A DNA stretch of 64,000 bases from a bacterium (GTDB taxonomy: Bacteria > CAYTYR01 > UBA6262). Shown here one piece after another: positions 7,631-16,514 of this stretch. The notes under the pieces are model-generated. The model was given only the letters and a program-made list of their open reading frames with translations. It ran no database searches and was not told the DNA's origin. Numbering within the stretch: position 1 is the stretch's first letter; each line of letters starts with the position of its first letter. Position numbers and translations under genes: made by a program. The stretch is taken from positions 1 through 64,000 of the forward strand of contig JAQTQE010000005.1 of the NCBI GenBank assembly GCA_028712365.1. The letters are read 5' to 3'.

Positions 7631-10027
7631 AAATATTAATTTAATCCTTTTTATTTGCTTGATCTTGTAGCCGGGAGCGAATATTTCCGCGCAGACTTTG
7701 TCTGGCCGGACATTTTTTTCACCCAACGGCAGATGCATTAACAACTCTATTTTGGAACCATCTTCTTTTTTTACCTGAACATATGCCGGCAGCGCCCCGG
7801 TCATTTGCCCGTCGATGACGATCACATAATCCGCCCCAATAATGCTGGCAGATAGTGACTTAGTAACGAGCGGCACTTCCTGCCCCTCCATGAGATCTAT
7901 GCCTGGAGGCATCTCCCGGGACAGATTTTTAATCATTGTACTTAATTCCGAGTAAATAGTCAACTCAATATCTACGAGTTCTGCTTCACTTTCAAACCCC
8001 ACAGCCAAAGGCGGCCCGAAAGACATCTTCGGATGGGGATTGAATCCCTGTGAATAAGCCATGGGGATCCTGGCCCGGCGCAGAGCGCGGTTGAACATCA
8101 CCATCAGTTCCAGATGGGAGATATATTTAGCTTCTCCTTTTTTAGAGAATTTCACCCGTATCTTCTGCATTGGCGGCAATATTGTCCGCTGCTGGCTCAG
8201 TTGTTTAAATGCGGCTGGCAAAGCCTCTATTTTCCGAAAAACATCTATCTGGCAGTCTTCCACTCCGCAGTTTGAGCAAGCTAAATGGCAATCAGGCGTT
8301 GTTTCGATATTTTTCGCTTTCTGATAGTCTGTCCAAAGGAATTCTTGTGAAACTCCGGCATCTATGTGGCTCCAGGGCAGTACTTCTTCTTGTCCCATAA
8401 TGCGATTGGCATAGAAGCTCGGGTCAATACCCGCTTTGGTAAATGCGACCTGCCAGACCGTGTTGTTAAAATGCTCATCCCACTGGTCGAACCGGCAGCC
8501 GTTTTCTACTGCATTAACCAATACCTTGCCAAGTTTGCGATTACCGCGCGCAAATACTGCTTCCAGGAAGCTTAATTCCATGGTATGCCATTTCAACTGA
8601 ACTGGCAGGTGCTTTTTAAGATAGTCTTTTTTGGCTTTGATCTGGTCAATGGGTTCCTGGTTATGCCACTGGAATACACTAAATGCCTTGGGAACGAAGG
8701 GAGAGACATTTACATTCAGGTTTAGTCCTTTGTACAGAGATTTCAGCCTTTTTATGAGCGACACAATGCCTTCGATGTCTTCCTGAGTCTCGAAAGGCAG
8801 GCCGATCATGAAATACAGCTTGACGCCCTTCCATCCTGCTTTATAACCAGCTCCTATGCTATTGATAAGATCGTCATCAGTGATATCCTTGTTGATAATA
8901 TTGCGCAGGCGCATAGTCCCGGCTTCCGGAGCAAAAGTCAGGCCGCTTTTACGCACTTGTTGGACCAGGTTGGCCAGGTTGATGGAAAAATTGTCTGCCC
9001 GAAGCGATGGCAGTGAAAATGAGACCTTTTCCTTTTCATATTTCTCGATCAGCTCTGACAATAAAGGATAGATTTCCGGGTAATCGCTCGTAGATAAGGA
9101 TGAGAATGATACTTCTTCAAATCCGCTGGTGGTGAGTATCCGGTCCAGGAGCTGTTTGACATTTTCTTTGCTGCGGACACGCGCTGGACGATAGATCATG
9201 GTTGCTTGGCAGAACCGGCAGCCACGGACACAGCCGCGCATCACTTCCATAATGACCCGGTTATGGACGATATTCAGGTTCGGGATAATGAATTTATCAG
9301 GATATGGCGCATTTTCTAAATTTGTGACGCGTTTTTTGATCTTGGCCGGGACATCACTGTATTTTGGGGTAAATCCCTTAATGGTCTGGTCAGGATTGTA
9401 ACTGACATCATATAGGGCAGGCACATAAATTCCTTGCACTTTCGCTAACTGGATAAGCTGGGATTGTTTATCCAGGTGTCGGACTTTTTTGTAGTTATCA
9501 AGGAACTCAATAATAGCCTCTTCCCCATCGCCAATGATGAAAATATCGATAAAGTCAGCGAGTGGTTCAGGATTGAAAGCGCACGGGCCACCGGCTATGA
9601 CCAAAGGATATTTCTCGTTCATCCGGTCAGCAGACTTCATCGGGATGTGCGACAGCTTGAGTATATTCAGTATATTGGTGTAGCTCATCTCATACTGCAG
9701 GGTGAAGCCAATGATATCAAATTCTTTGAGCGGTCTTTTGGATTCCAGGGAGAATAAAGGCAGATTGCGGATGGTGAGCGCCTTCTCCATATCCACCCAA
9801 GGGGAATAGACGCGTTCCGCCAGGGTATCCGGGCGGCTATTGGCAATGTAATATAATATTTTCAATCCCAGGTTGGACATGCCGATCTCATAGATATCAG
9901 GGAATGCCAATACCATCTTGATATCCGTAGCATCCCAATCCTTGTGAATGGAGTTGTACTCATTATTCGTATATCTCGCCGGCCTCTCCACCTCCAGCAA
10001 GAAATCATCTACATTAATTTTCGTCAT
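7625..10027 (-). CDS. B12-binding-domain radical SAM protein (TIGR03960-like) fused to DUF2344/TIGR03936-like domain
   Basis: VMRGCVRGCRFCQA radical SAM motif; C-terminal IRVKFSKKGEAKYISHLELMVMFNRALRRARIPMAYSQGFNPHPKMSFG. Confidence 0.9.
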   Translation of the reverse strand: MTKINVDDFLLEVERPARYTNNEYNSIHKDWDATDIKMVLAFPDIYEIGMSNLGLKILYYIANSRPDTLAERVYSPWVDMEKALTIRNLPLFSLESKRPLKEFDIIGFTLQYEMSYTNILNILKLSHIPMKSADRMNEKYPLVIAGGPCAFNPEPLADFIDIFIIGDGEEAIIEFLDNYKKVRHLDKQSQLIQLAKVQGIYVPALYDVSYNPDQTIKGFTPKYSDVPAKIKKRVTNLENAPYPDKFIIPNLNIVHNRVIMEVMRGCVRGCRFCQATMIYRPARVRSKENVKQLLDRILTTSGFEEVSFSSLSTSDYPEIYPLLSELIEKYEKEKVSFSLPSLRADNFSINLANLVQQVRKSGLTFAPEAGTMRLRNIINKDITDDDLINSIGAGYKAGWKGVKLYFMIGLPFETQEDIEGIVSLIKRLKSLYKGLNLNVNVSPFVPKAFSVFQWHNQEPIDQIKAKKDYLKKHLPVQLKWHTMELSFLEAVFARGNRKLGKVLVNAVENGCRFDQWDEHFNNTVWQVAFTKAGIDPSFYANRIMGQEEVLPWSHIDAGVSQEFLWTDYQKAKNIETTPDCHLACSNCGVEDCQIDVFRKIEALPAAFKQLSQQRTILPPMQKIRVKFSKKGEAKYISHLELMVMFNRALRRARIPMAYSQGFNPHPKMSFGPPLAVGFESEAELVDIELTIYSELSTMIKNLSREMPPGIDLMEGQEVPLVTKSLSASIIGADYVIVIDGQMTGALPAYVQVKKEDGSKIELLMHLPLGEKNVRPDKVCAEIFAPGYKIKQIKRIKLIFR
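9976..10026 (-). repeat. 51-bp duplication copy A (5' end of radical SAM gene)
   Basis: 46/51 identity with 10479-10529 by manual alignment. Confidence 0.9.
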
Positions 10028-10033
10028 TATTAT

Positions 10034-10453
10034 TTATTCCCACGTCTTAAGAGTGATACTAACATTATTCGTATTACATTTTGGACAATAGTTATTATTC
10101 ATATTAGCTTCCAGATCATCAGGAAGAATTTCTAACAAGGGGTTTTTGCAAAATCGGCAAGGATATAAAGCTCTTATTTTAGATTTAGGAAAATGCGGTG
10201 AATAAACATAAGAAATAGGATTTATAGCATCTTTCCTTTTTTCTTTTGGGATGCCTGGTTGGCTATAGCTAAGCCTGACATAGTCTTTACAAGTAAGACA
10301 ATATCCATTGGCTACAACTTCCAATAGATCCCCAGTGCCGTAATATAATGTAGTTTTATAACCACATTTATTACATTGAAGCTCATAAGCGCTACCTGCA
10401 TAAAGATTAACAGCTAATAACAAAAACGCAATAATCATAAAACACTTTTTCAT
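10034..10453 (-). CDS. Small secreted protein with two CxxC pairs
   Basis: 139-aa ORF MKKCFMIIAFLLLAVNLYAGSAYELQCNKCGYKT... with CxxC motifs. Confidence 0.65.
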   Translation of the reverse strand: MKKCFMIIAFLLLAVNLYAGSAYELQCNKCGYKTTLYYGTGDLLEVVANGYCLTCKDYVRLSYSQPGIPKEKRKDAINPISYVYSPHFPKSKIRALYPCRFCKNPLLEILPDDLEANMNNNYCPKCNTNNVSITLKTWE

Positions 10454-10530
10454 CTTAACACTCCTTTTATTAATAGAATCGCCGATCTCTCCACCTCCAG
10501 CAAGAAATCATCTACATTAATCGTGGTCAA
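10450..10530 (-). pseudogene. Duplicated radical SAM 5' fragment: TTG-initiated 26-aa ORF whose TGA overlaps the next ATG
   Basis: RBS TAAGGAG then TTG ACC ACG ATT AAT GTA GAT GAT TTC TTG CTG GAG GTG GAG AGA TCG GCG ATT CTA TTA ATA AAA GGA GTG TTA AGA TGA. Confidence 0.7.
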
Positions 10531-10564
10531 TTAGTACTCCTTAAGTATACATACGTTAAAATCA

Positions 10565-11650
10565 TTACACTAACCAGTAATACGAATATCTATTAATAAT
10601 ACTATTCATTTCATATGCTATTTCATTAACTATTTTCTTGTTTTCCTCCGTTATATTATCATTTATAAAAGCTTTTATTCCCAATAGATCATTTTTCATT
10701 TTTAATATAAGCAAAATTGCATCAATACTATTTCTGACTTCTTTATACCAATCATATACTGTTCTTTGTGGTTCTTTAATTAGTAAATTATCTACATTCA
10801 GTATATTTTTTAGTATTTCTATTGCTATCGGCTCAAGAAATTCCGTTTCCATGGGGACACTACACAAACTCTTGCGTCTAGCATCAATTATACCTATTGT
10901 AATATCATTTTTGTCCCTTCCAATGAACTTAGAAAATATTGAATCTCTATTTTCTTTATTCTTATTATCTTTATTATATATAACATTTTTTAATAGTCCA
11001 TAGGTAAATTCATCATTTATCTCGGCTCCTTCACTTCTTATAATACTCCATGTATCGTTTTTGGCTACCATTTTTAAACTTATTTCCACCTTTCTATCCT
11101 TCAGTAAAACAAGCTCATTTTCTTCTATACTTGCTTTTTTTAATCCTTCTAATAAATTGTCAAAATTTCCTTTTATCCTATCTTTATTAAAATAATCCTT
11201 TCTAATCTGCTGAAAATCTAGTATGCAAGAATATTTTTGCTCATATTTACTATTTAACACAGCAATCATTTTGGGCTTATATTCATTAAAAATAGAATCT
11301 AATACTCTCTCGGTACTAGATACACTCTTTTTCTTAATTTCAAGCAAAATACTTTTATTATTCATATTTATAGTTATGTCTGGTTTCTTCCTATTACAAT
11401 ATACTTTTTCATATTCTAATGAATACTTTCTAAGACTATAACCAATAAGTAATTCAAAGCTATCATTAACAAAATCTGAATGTTTAATACTTCTATTACT
11501 TAATTTTTTAAATATCTTATTAAACCCAGAAATACTCTTTAAAGCATTACAATATTTAACTATTTCTTCTTGTTCTTCTGGTTGAAAATCAAGCCGTTGC
11601 ATATTTGACCTAATCTTTGATAAATAATGTATATCTAAGTTATTTTCCAT
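10565..11650 (-). CDS. Hypothetical protein with PD-(D/E)XK-like nuclease motif
   Basis: KKPDITINMNNKSILLEIKKK motif; AT-rich; likely start MENNLDIHYL preceded by AGAGGAC. Confidence 0.6.
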   Translation of the reverse strand: MENNLDIHYLSKIRSNMQRLDFQPEEQEEIVKYCNALKSISGFNKIFKKLSNRSIKHSDFVNDSFELLIGYSLRKYSLEYEKVYCNRKKPDITINMNNKSILLEIKKKSVSSTERVLDSIFNEYKPKMIAVLNSKYEQKYSCILDFQQIRKDYFNKDRIKGNFDNLLEGLKKASIEENELVLLKDRKVEISLKMVAKNDTWSIIRSEGAEINDEFTYGLLKNVIYNKDNKNKENRDSIFSKFIGRDKNDITIGIIDARRKSLCSVPMETEFLEPIAIEILKNILNVDNLLIKEPQRTVYDWYKEVRNSIDAILLILKMKNDLLGIKAFINDNITEENKKIVNEIAYEMNSIINRYSYYWLV

Positions 11651-11708
11651 TATAATAGTCCTCTGTCTTTTCGATAAAACCAAAAATATACAAATTTTAT
11701 ACTTTCAG

Positions 11709-11923
11709 GGAACTGTTCATTATTTTGAGCGAGCTTGTCGATTTCAGCCAAAGCACGCTTGCAGACAACGAGGGTATCTGTTGGTTGCTGGATGCCGAGG
11801 CATGTTTGAGCCCTGTGGGCGAGTTGCGAGGCACCGAGTTGTCAAAAGACCTTTGGCGCAGGATCCGCCAAGGGCGGATATGGAAAGCGACACTGGAGCG
11901 AACAAATAGTGACAGTTGCCTGA
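11709..11923. repeat. GC-rich intergenic element with imperfect terminal inverted repeats
   Basis: Left gggaactgttcattattttgagcgagcttgtcgatttc and reverse complement of right GGCAACTGTCACTATTTGTTCGCTCCAGTGTCGCTTTC agree at about 23/38 positions; contains palindrome TCCGCCAAGGGCGGA. Confidence 0.45.
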
Positions 11924-12661
11924 TCACCCTTTCCCATCCAAATGATATTCCATAATCGAGAACAATTTGTGCAGCAACTGCACATCACGGTGCTCCAACG
12001 GTGTCCTGCCAAATATCCGGCGAAACCGATGCACAAACTTGGGGATGCCGCCAGATGCTTTAAATGTCGTCTTACCAAGCAAGGTCCCTAAATGGTCGTA
12101 CATTCTCTGCATATCCTTATCCTGCGCCAAATCCCAATTCGCTACCTTGGTCCCAGTACTATGCATATATAGTTCATAACAATAGATCATGATAGACTGG
12201 GCAATATTCAGGGAAAAATTCTTCGCCGGCTGTGGGATGCGCGAAACAATACTGCAGTGGCGCAATTCCATATTAGTCAAACCGATGCGCTCCCGGCCAA
12301 AAAGTATGCCGATCTTATTCTTTTTGCCTAAGGCAATGATCTTCTCTGCAGTTTCCGCGGCTGTGAAATGATTAATGCCATCCATACGTCCTTTACTGGT
12401 CGTACCAACGATAAGATCAAGGTCCTTAATTGCTGCCTTGATATCAGGGAATACTTTCGCTTTATCAACTATATCCTTGCCTTTGCGGGCAACCGCATAG
12501 GTATGCTGATTCTTGTATGGTTCAGGATTGACCAGGCGCAGGCTCTTAAGCCCCATGTTTTTCATGGCCCTGGCCGCTGCACCGATATTTTCAGGGACAC
12601 GAGGTTCTACGAGTATAATGTAAATGTTTTTCAAATTTTTATTCGAGTAATTCGCTGTCAT
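11924..12661 (-). CDS. trmJ: RNA methyltransferase, TrmJ/TrmH family
   Basis: IYIILVEPRVPENIGAAARAMKNMGLKSLRLVNP; GILFGRERIGLTNMEL. Confidence 0.85.
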   Translation of the reverse strand: MTANYSNKNLKNIYIILVEPRVPENIGAAARAMKNMGLKSLRLVNPEPYKNQHTYAVARKGKDIVDKAKVFPDIKAAIKDLDLIVGTTSKGRMDGINHFTAAETAEKIIALGKKNKIGILFGRERIGLTNMELRHCSIVSRIPQPAKNFSLNIAQSIMIYCYELYMHSTGTKVANWDLAQDKDMQRMYDHLGTLLGKTTFKASGGIPKFVHRFRRIFGRTPLEHRDVQLLHKLFSIMEYHLDGKG

Positions 12662-12675
12662 TCGTGTAATTCGTC
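12641..12675. repeat. CGAAT-phased half-element, copy c (minus orientation), spans trmJ start codon
   Basis: Minus strand ACGAATTACACGAATGACAGCGAATTACTCGAATAA. Confidence 0.7.
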
Positions 12676-12677
12676 TC

Positions 12678-13982
12678 CTAGTAATAGAATCGTTTCATTC
12701 TTATATTCAGCAGTATACCGATGGCGAACATGTTCATTATCAGTGATGACCCCCCATAGCTCACTAGCGGCAGAGGTACACCGGTAATAGGCATAATGCC
12801 TAAGGTCATACCGATATTCAAGAAAATATGAAACGCGAACATAGTCACGATACCAGTAGCAACTAGCGCCCCGAACTCATCTCGTGCCTGGTTGATAATA
12901 ATAATACCGCGCCAGATAATGATAAATAGTAATATTAGTAGTAAGGCCCCACCGGCGAAACCAAATTCCTCTGCCAAGACAGAGAAAATAAAATCTGTAT
13001 GTTGTTCCGGCAGGAAACCCAGCCGGCTCTGGGTACCGTAGAGCAGTCCCTTACCCAGCCATCCTCCGCTGCCCACCGCGATCTTGGATTGGATAATATT
13101 ATAACCAGCACCCAGCGGATCAAGATACGGGTCCAGAAAAACAACCAAACGCTTTTTCTGGTAAGTCTTCATGAGTAGTTCAAAAACATATGAGCTCAGT
13201 ATCCCGGCCGTGACCACTGAAAAACCAGCCATCATCTGCTTGAAACTTAATTCGTATTTCAGTCTCTTGGCCAGGAAATATATTAGCGCTATTAACAGGA
13301 ATAAAGCAACCAGGAATACCAGCAGGTAATTCATATTGGCAATAACCCGGATAACATAATTATCCACAGCCGTGCTTTTCAGTTCAGCGTATATCCTAAC
13401 CATGGTCAGGAAAGAGATCAAAAGCCCGAAGCCAGTCATCGCCAAGATATATTTTAGCCGGCAACCGCCGACATACAGCATAACTACCAAAATAGGGAAA
13501 AAGACCAGTGTACTGCCAAAATCCGGCTGTAATAGGATCAATCCTACGGGGACCAGTAAAAGCAAAAGAGGCCAGAACAGATCGCGCCAGGATTTCCAAG
13601 TGCGCATTTCTTCGATATACTTGGCCAAAAACATGATAAAAGCTAACTTGGCCAGCTCACTGGGTTGAAAGCTGAACATACCGAATGCAAACCAGCTCCT
13701 GACTCCTCTCACCCGTGTGCCAAATAACAGCACTAAGACTAACAATACAAGACTGGCAATATAGAATCCCAGGGCATATTTTTTAAGTGTTGGGTAATTA
13801 AACTGCAAATAGAAAATGATGACCAGTAAACCGATGGCAAAAGCTAATATTTGTTTGACCAGGACATTGGAATAAACAGCTACCTGGTTTTGATAAATAA
13901 TGGAGAATATTCCCAGTATGCCTAATACGCAGACCAGGAACATACTGATGAATAGCCAAAAATCAAATCTTAACCTATTCAT
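12678..13982 (-). CDS. rodA: Rod shape-determining protein RodA (SEDS glycosyltransferase)
   Basis: FQPSELAKLAFIMFLAKYIEE; YGTQSRLGFLPEQHTDFIFSVLAEEFGF. Confidence 0.93.
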   Translation of the reverse strand: MNRLRFDFWLFISMFLVCVLGILGIFSIIYQNQVAVYSNVLVKQILAFAIGLLVIIFYLQFNYPTLKKYALGFYIASLVLLVLVLLFGTRVRGVRSWFAFGMFSFQPSELAKLAFIMFLAKYIEEMRTWKSWRDLFWPLLLLLVPVGLILLQPDFGSTLVFFPILVVMLYVGGCRLKYILAMTGFGLLISFLTMVRIYAELKSTAVDNYVIRVIANMNYLLVFLVALFLLIALIYFLAKRLKYELSFKQMMAGFSVVTAGILSSYVFELLMKTYQKKRLVVFLDPYLDPLGAGYNIIQSKIAVGSGGWLGKGLLYGTQSRLGFLPEQHTDFIFSVLAEEFGFAGGALLLILLFIIIWRGIIIINQARDEFGALVATGIVTMFAFHIFLNIGMTLGIMPITGVPLPLVSYGGSSLIMNMFAIGILLNIRMKRFYY

Positions 13983-15806
13983 TTAATCCCCTATTTCTTC
14001 CGGTGTCACTGCCTGGATTTCAGCAGCGGATTTCTTGAAATATCCCTCAAGGATGCGGCGCGCTATCGGCGCAGCCACCACTCCGCCATGTCCGCCATGT
14101 TCAACAAAAACAACGATTACGACCTGCGGATTATCTACCGGAGCCAGACAACCGAACCAGGCATGGTCTATACCCTGCGGATTTTGGGCTGTACCAGTCT
14201 TACCAGCTACTTTTAATCCCCTGATATAGGCCTGGCGACCGGTACCGTAGGTAACTGCGTCTTCGAGTCCCTTTTTAATGGTATGCCAGTTCTGACGGTC
14301 GAGTTCAACTATCCCTTGTTCTTCAGGAAAGAAATCATGATACACTTTTCCATCTGGCGAAATTATTTTTTTTACGATCTTGGGACGGTAGTATGGACCA
14401 TCATTGGCCACTGCACTGAAAATGCCAGCCATCTGTAATGGGGTTACCCATAAATACCCCTGGCCAATGCACATATTCAGCGTATCGCCATCATACCAGG
14501 CTTCTTTGACTACTCTCTTCTTCCAATCGCGATCTGGTACGATACCTTTCTTTTCCGATGGTAAATCAATGCCGGTTAAGCTGCCGAGGCCGAATTTTTT
14601 GGCATAATTGGCGATTCTGGTCACCCCTAGCCTGAGACCTAATTGGTAAAAGAAGACATCACAGGATTGGGCTATAGCTGTATTCAAAGGGATCTTGCCA
14701 TGGCCGTCTTTTTTCCAGCACCTGAATACCTGGTTATAAGTACCTAAGACCATTTCGCCGGTACATTCCAGTTTTTCTTCAGGAATAATGAATCCTTCTT
14801 GCAAACCGGCGGCTGTGGTCACAATTTTAAAACCTGATCCCGGTGGGTATTGGGCCTGGATAGCTTTATTGAAAAGCGGCCGGCCGCGATTTTTGAATAA
14901 ATATTGGAACTCACCGCGGGTAACGGGACGCAAAAAGGTATTTGGATTAAATCCCGGGGAACTGGCCAGAGCTATAACCTCGCCGGACCGCGGATTCATG
15001 ACTACCGCTGCACCATTCACTCCCTGCAGGGCATCCTGGACCAGTCTTTGCACCTCAGCATCAATAGTCAGCTCCAGGTCGTTGCCGCTGTTGGAAGCTG
15101 TTTCCCGCAAGAGCCGCAGTTGCCTGCCACTCGCGCTGATCTCGATCTGCTTTTCCCCATGTTCTCCCTTCAATAGTTTGTCATAATAAGCTTCTAAACC
15201 TGTTTTACCGATCTTATCACCGATCCGGTATCCAACATCTCTTAGATCCTTGTATTCTTCAAGGGTTAATTCACCGACATAACCAATAACATGGCATGCC
15301 AAAGTCCCTTCAGGATACTGACGCTTAGGTTCAATAGCTACATTAACCCCGGGCAATGAAGCTTTACGTTCCATAATGGTCAATGCCTGCTCTCTGGTAA
15401 TGTCTGAAGCTATCATCACCGGGTCGAGCGGCTGCAAACTGGAAAATGTCTTGGTTTTTACTTCCTGGAAGGAAAGATTGAGGATAGCAGCCAATTCCCG
15501 GCTGATACGCTCTATCTCTTGCTGAGTCAGAGAATAGGAGGTAAAAGAAACCACAAAAGAAGGTATATTGATGGCTAGCAGTTTGTGATAGCGGTCATAG
15601 ATCTGGCCACGGGGCGCTTTCTGGTAGAATCGCTGCATCCGATTCTCATCAGCTATCCGGCGAAAATACCGGCCATTAAGCACTTGCATATAAAACAAAC
15701 GTAAAAATAAAAAAACAAACCCAAAGACGATGATTACGCCTACGATCACGACCTTTTTCTTGCGTAAAGCAAGGATTTCCAGAGTTTGTTTCTGTATTAA
15801 TTTCAT
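13983..15806 (-). CDS. mrdA: Penicillin-binding protein 2
   Basis: PRGQIYDRYHKLLAIN; YPPGSGFKIVTTAAGL; AGKTGTAQN. Confidence 0.93.
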   Translation of the reverse strand: MKLIQKQTLEILALRKKKVVIVGVIIVFGFVFLFLRLFYMQVLNGRYFRRIADENRMQRFYQKAPRGQIYDRYHKLLAINIPSFVVSFTSYSLTQQEIERISRELAAILNLSFQEVKTKTFSSLQPLDPVMIASDITREQALTIMERKASLPGVNVAIEPKRQYPEGTLACHVIGYVGELTLEEYKDLRDVGYRIGDKIGKTGLEAYYDKLLKGEHGEKQIEISASGRQLRLLRETASNSGNDLELTIDAEVQRLVQDALQGVNGAAVVMNPRSGEVIALASSPGFNPNTFLRPVTRGEFQYLFKNRGRPLFNKAIQAQYPPGSGFKIVTTAAGLQEGFIIPEEKLECTGEMVLGTYNQVFRCWKKDGHGKIPLNTAIAQSCDVFFYQLGLRLGVTRIANYAKKFGLGSLTGIDLPSEKKGIVPDRDWKKRVVKEAWYDGDTLNMCIGQGYLWVTPLQMAGIFSAVANDGPYYRPKIVKKIISPDGKVYHDFFPEEQGIVELDRQNWHTIKKGLEDAVTYGTGRQAYIRGLKVAGKTGTAQNPQGIDHAWFGCLAPVDNPQVVIVVFVEHGGHGGVVAAPIARRILEGYFKKSAAEIQAVTPEEIGD

Positions 15807-15845
15807 ATTATTACTCTAATTTCTTACTATTTCCATTTACACTGG

Positions 15846-15918
15846 TTATTGCGACTAATTAATCTTTTTGCATTAATCTGTGTAATCTCCGCTAATAATC
15901 TGCGTAATCAGATTTAGT
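15846..15918. repeat. AATCTGYGTAATC word array between mrdA and mreD
   Basis: cattaatctgtgtaatctccgctaataatctgcgtaatcagattta. Confidence 0.55.
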
Positions 15919-15923
15919 AAAAT

Positions 15924-16403
15924 TTATGTATTCGCGGGATAGATCTTTTTAACCATCAGGGCGATAAATGGCGCAAAAAGAGAGTTATATCCAGCGGAAA
16001 CGACGATACGGATAGCTTCATGTGATAAAAATGTATATGAAGTGAAAAAAGCACGGGCCAGGGCTCCCAAAAAACCGCTGGCAATGGTAACAATAAATAC
16101 CAAGATCATGATCAAAAATGGGCTATTTTCTTCTAGTTTGTTCTGGAGAAAACCACTGCCAAAACCAGTGATGGTTTTAACCATGGCTTGGACACCCAGT
16201 ACGCCATAAGACAGAGAATCTTGCATCAGCCCGCCAATAAAGCCATAGAGCTGGCCAGACATGGAACCTTTTCTTACCCCTATCAGGACCACCAGGACCA
16301 GGACAAAATCAGGTTTGGCCCCGTAAACAGATAACCGGTTGAAGAGCGTTGTCTCCAGCACTAAACTAACAATAAATGATAGGAAGATGTAAATTACCGG
16401 CAT
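15924..16403 (-). CDS. mreD: Rod shape-determining protein MreD
   Basis: Small hydrophobic ORF between mreC and mrdA; YGAKPDFVLVLVVLIGVRKGSMSGQLYGFIGGLMQDSLS. Confidence 0.85.
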   Translation of the reverse strand: MPVIYIFLSFIVSLVLETTLFNRLSVYGAKPDFVLVLVVLIGVRKGSMSGQLYGFIGGLMQDSLSYGVLGVQAMVKTITGFGSGFLQNKLEENSPFLIMILVFIVTIASGFLGALARAFFTSYTFLSHEAIRIVVSAGYNSLFAPFIALMVKKIYPANT

Positions 16404-16430
16404 AACTTTCCTTTAATTTTGAAAATAGGT

Positions 16431-16510
16431 TATCAGAATATCCGTCTATCAGGATTAAGAATATCAGGTACTTCCTGATGTCCTGATTTCCTATTATCCT
16501 AATATCCTGT
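16431..16510. repeat. ATCAGGATATC word array forming an inverted pair between mreD and mreC
   Basis: atcagaatatccgtctatcaggattaagaatatcagg-tactt-cctgatgtcctgatttcctattatcctaatatcctg. Confidence 0.6.
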
Positions 16511-16514
16511 CTTT

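Noticed and set aside
11697-11955. Two overlapping ~76-aa ORFs on opposite strands
   Set aside because: Lie in the GC-rich inverted-end element; frames look incidental to repeat words.
15846-16510. CRISPR array
   Set aside because: Units are ~9-12 bp and degenerate with no regular spacers; no cas genes in the window. Same for all other word arrays.
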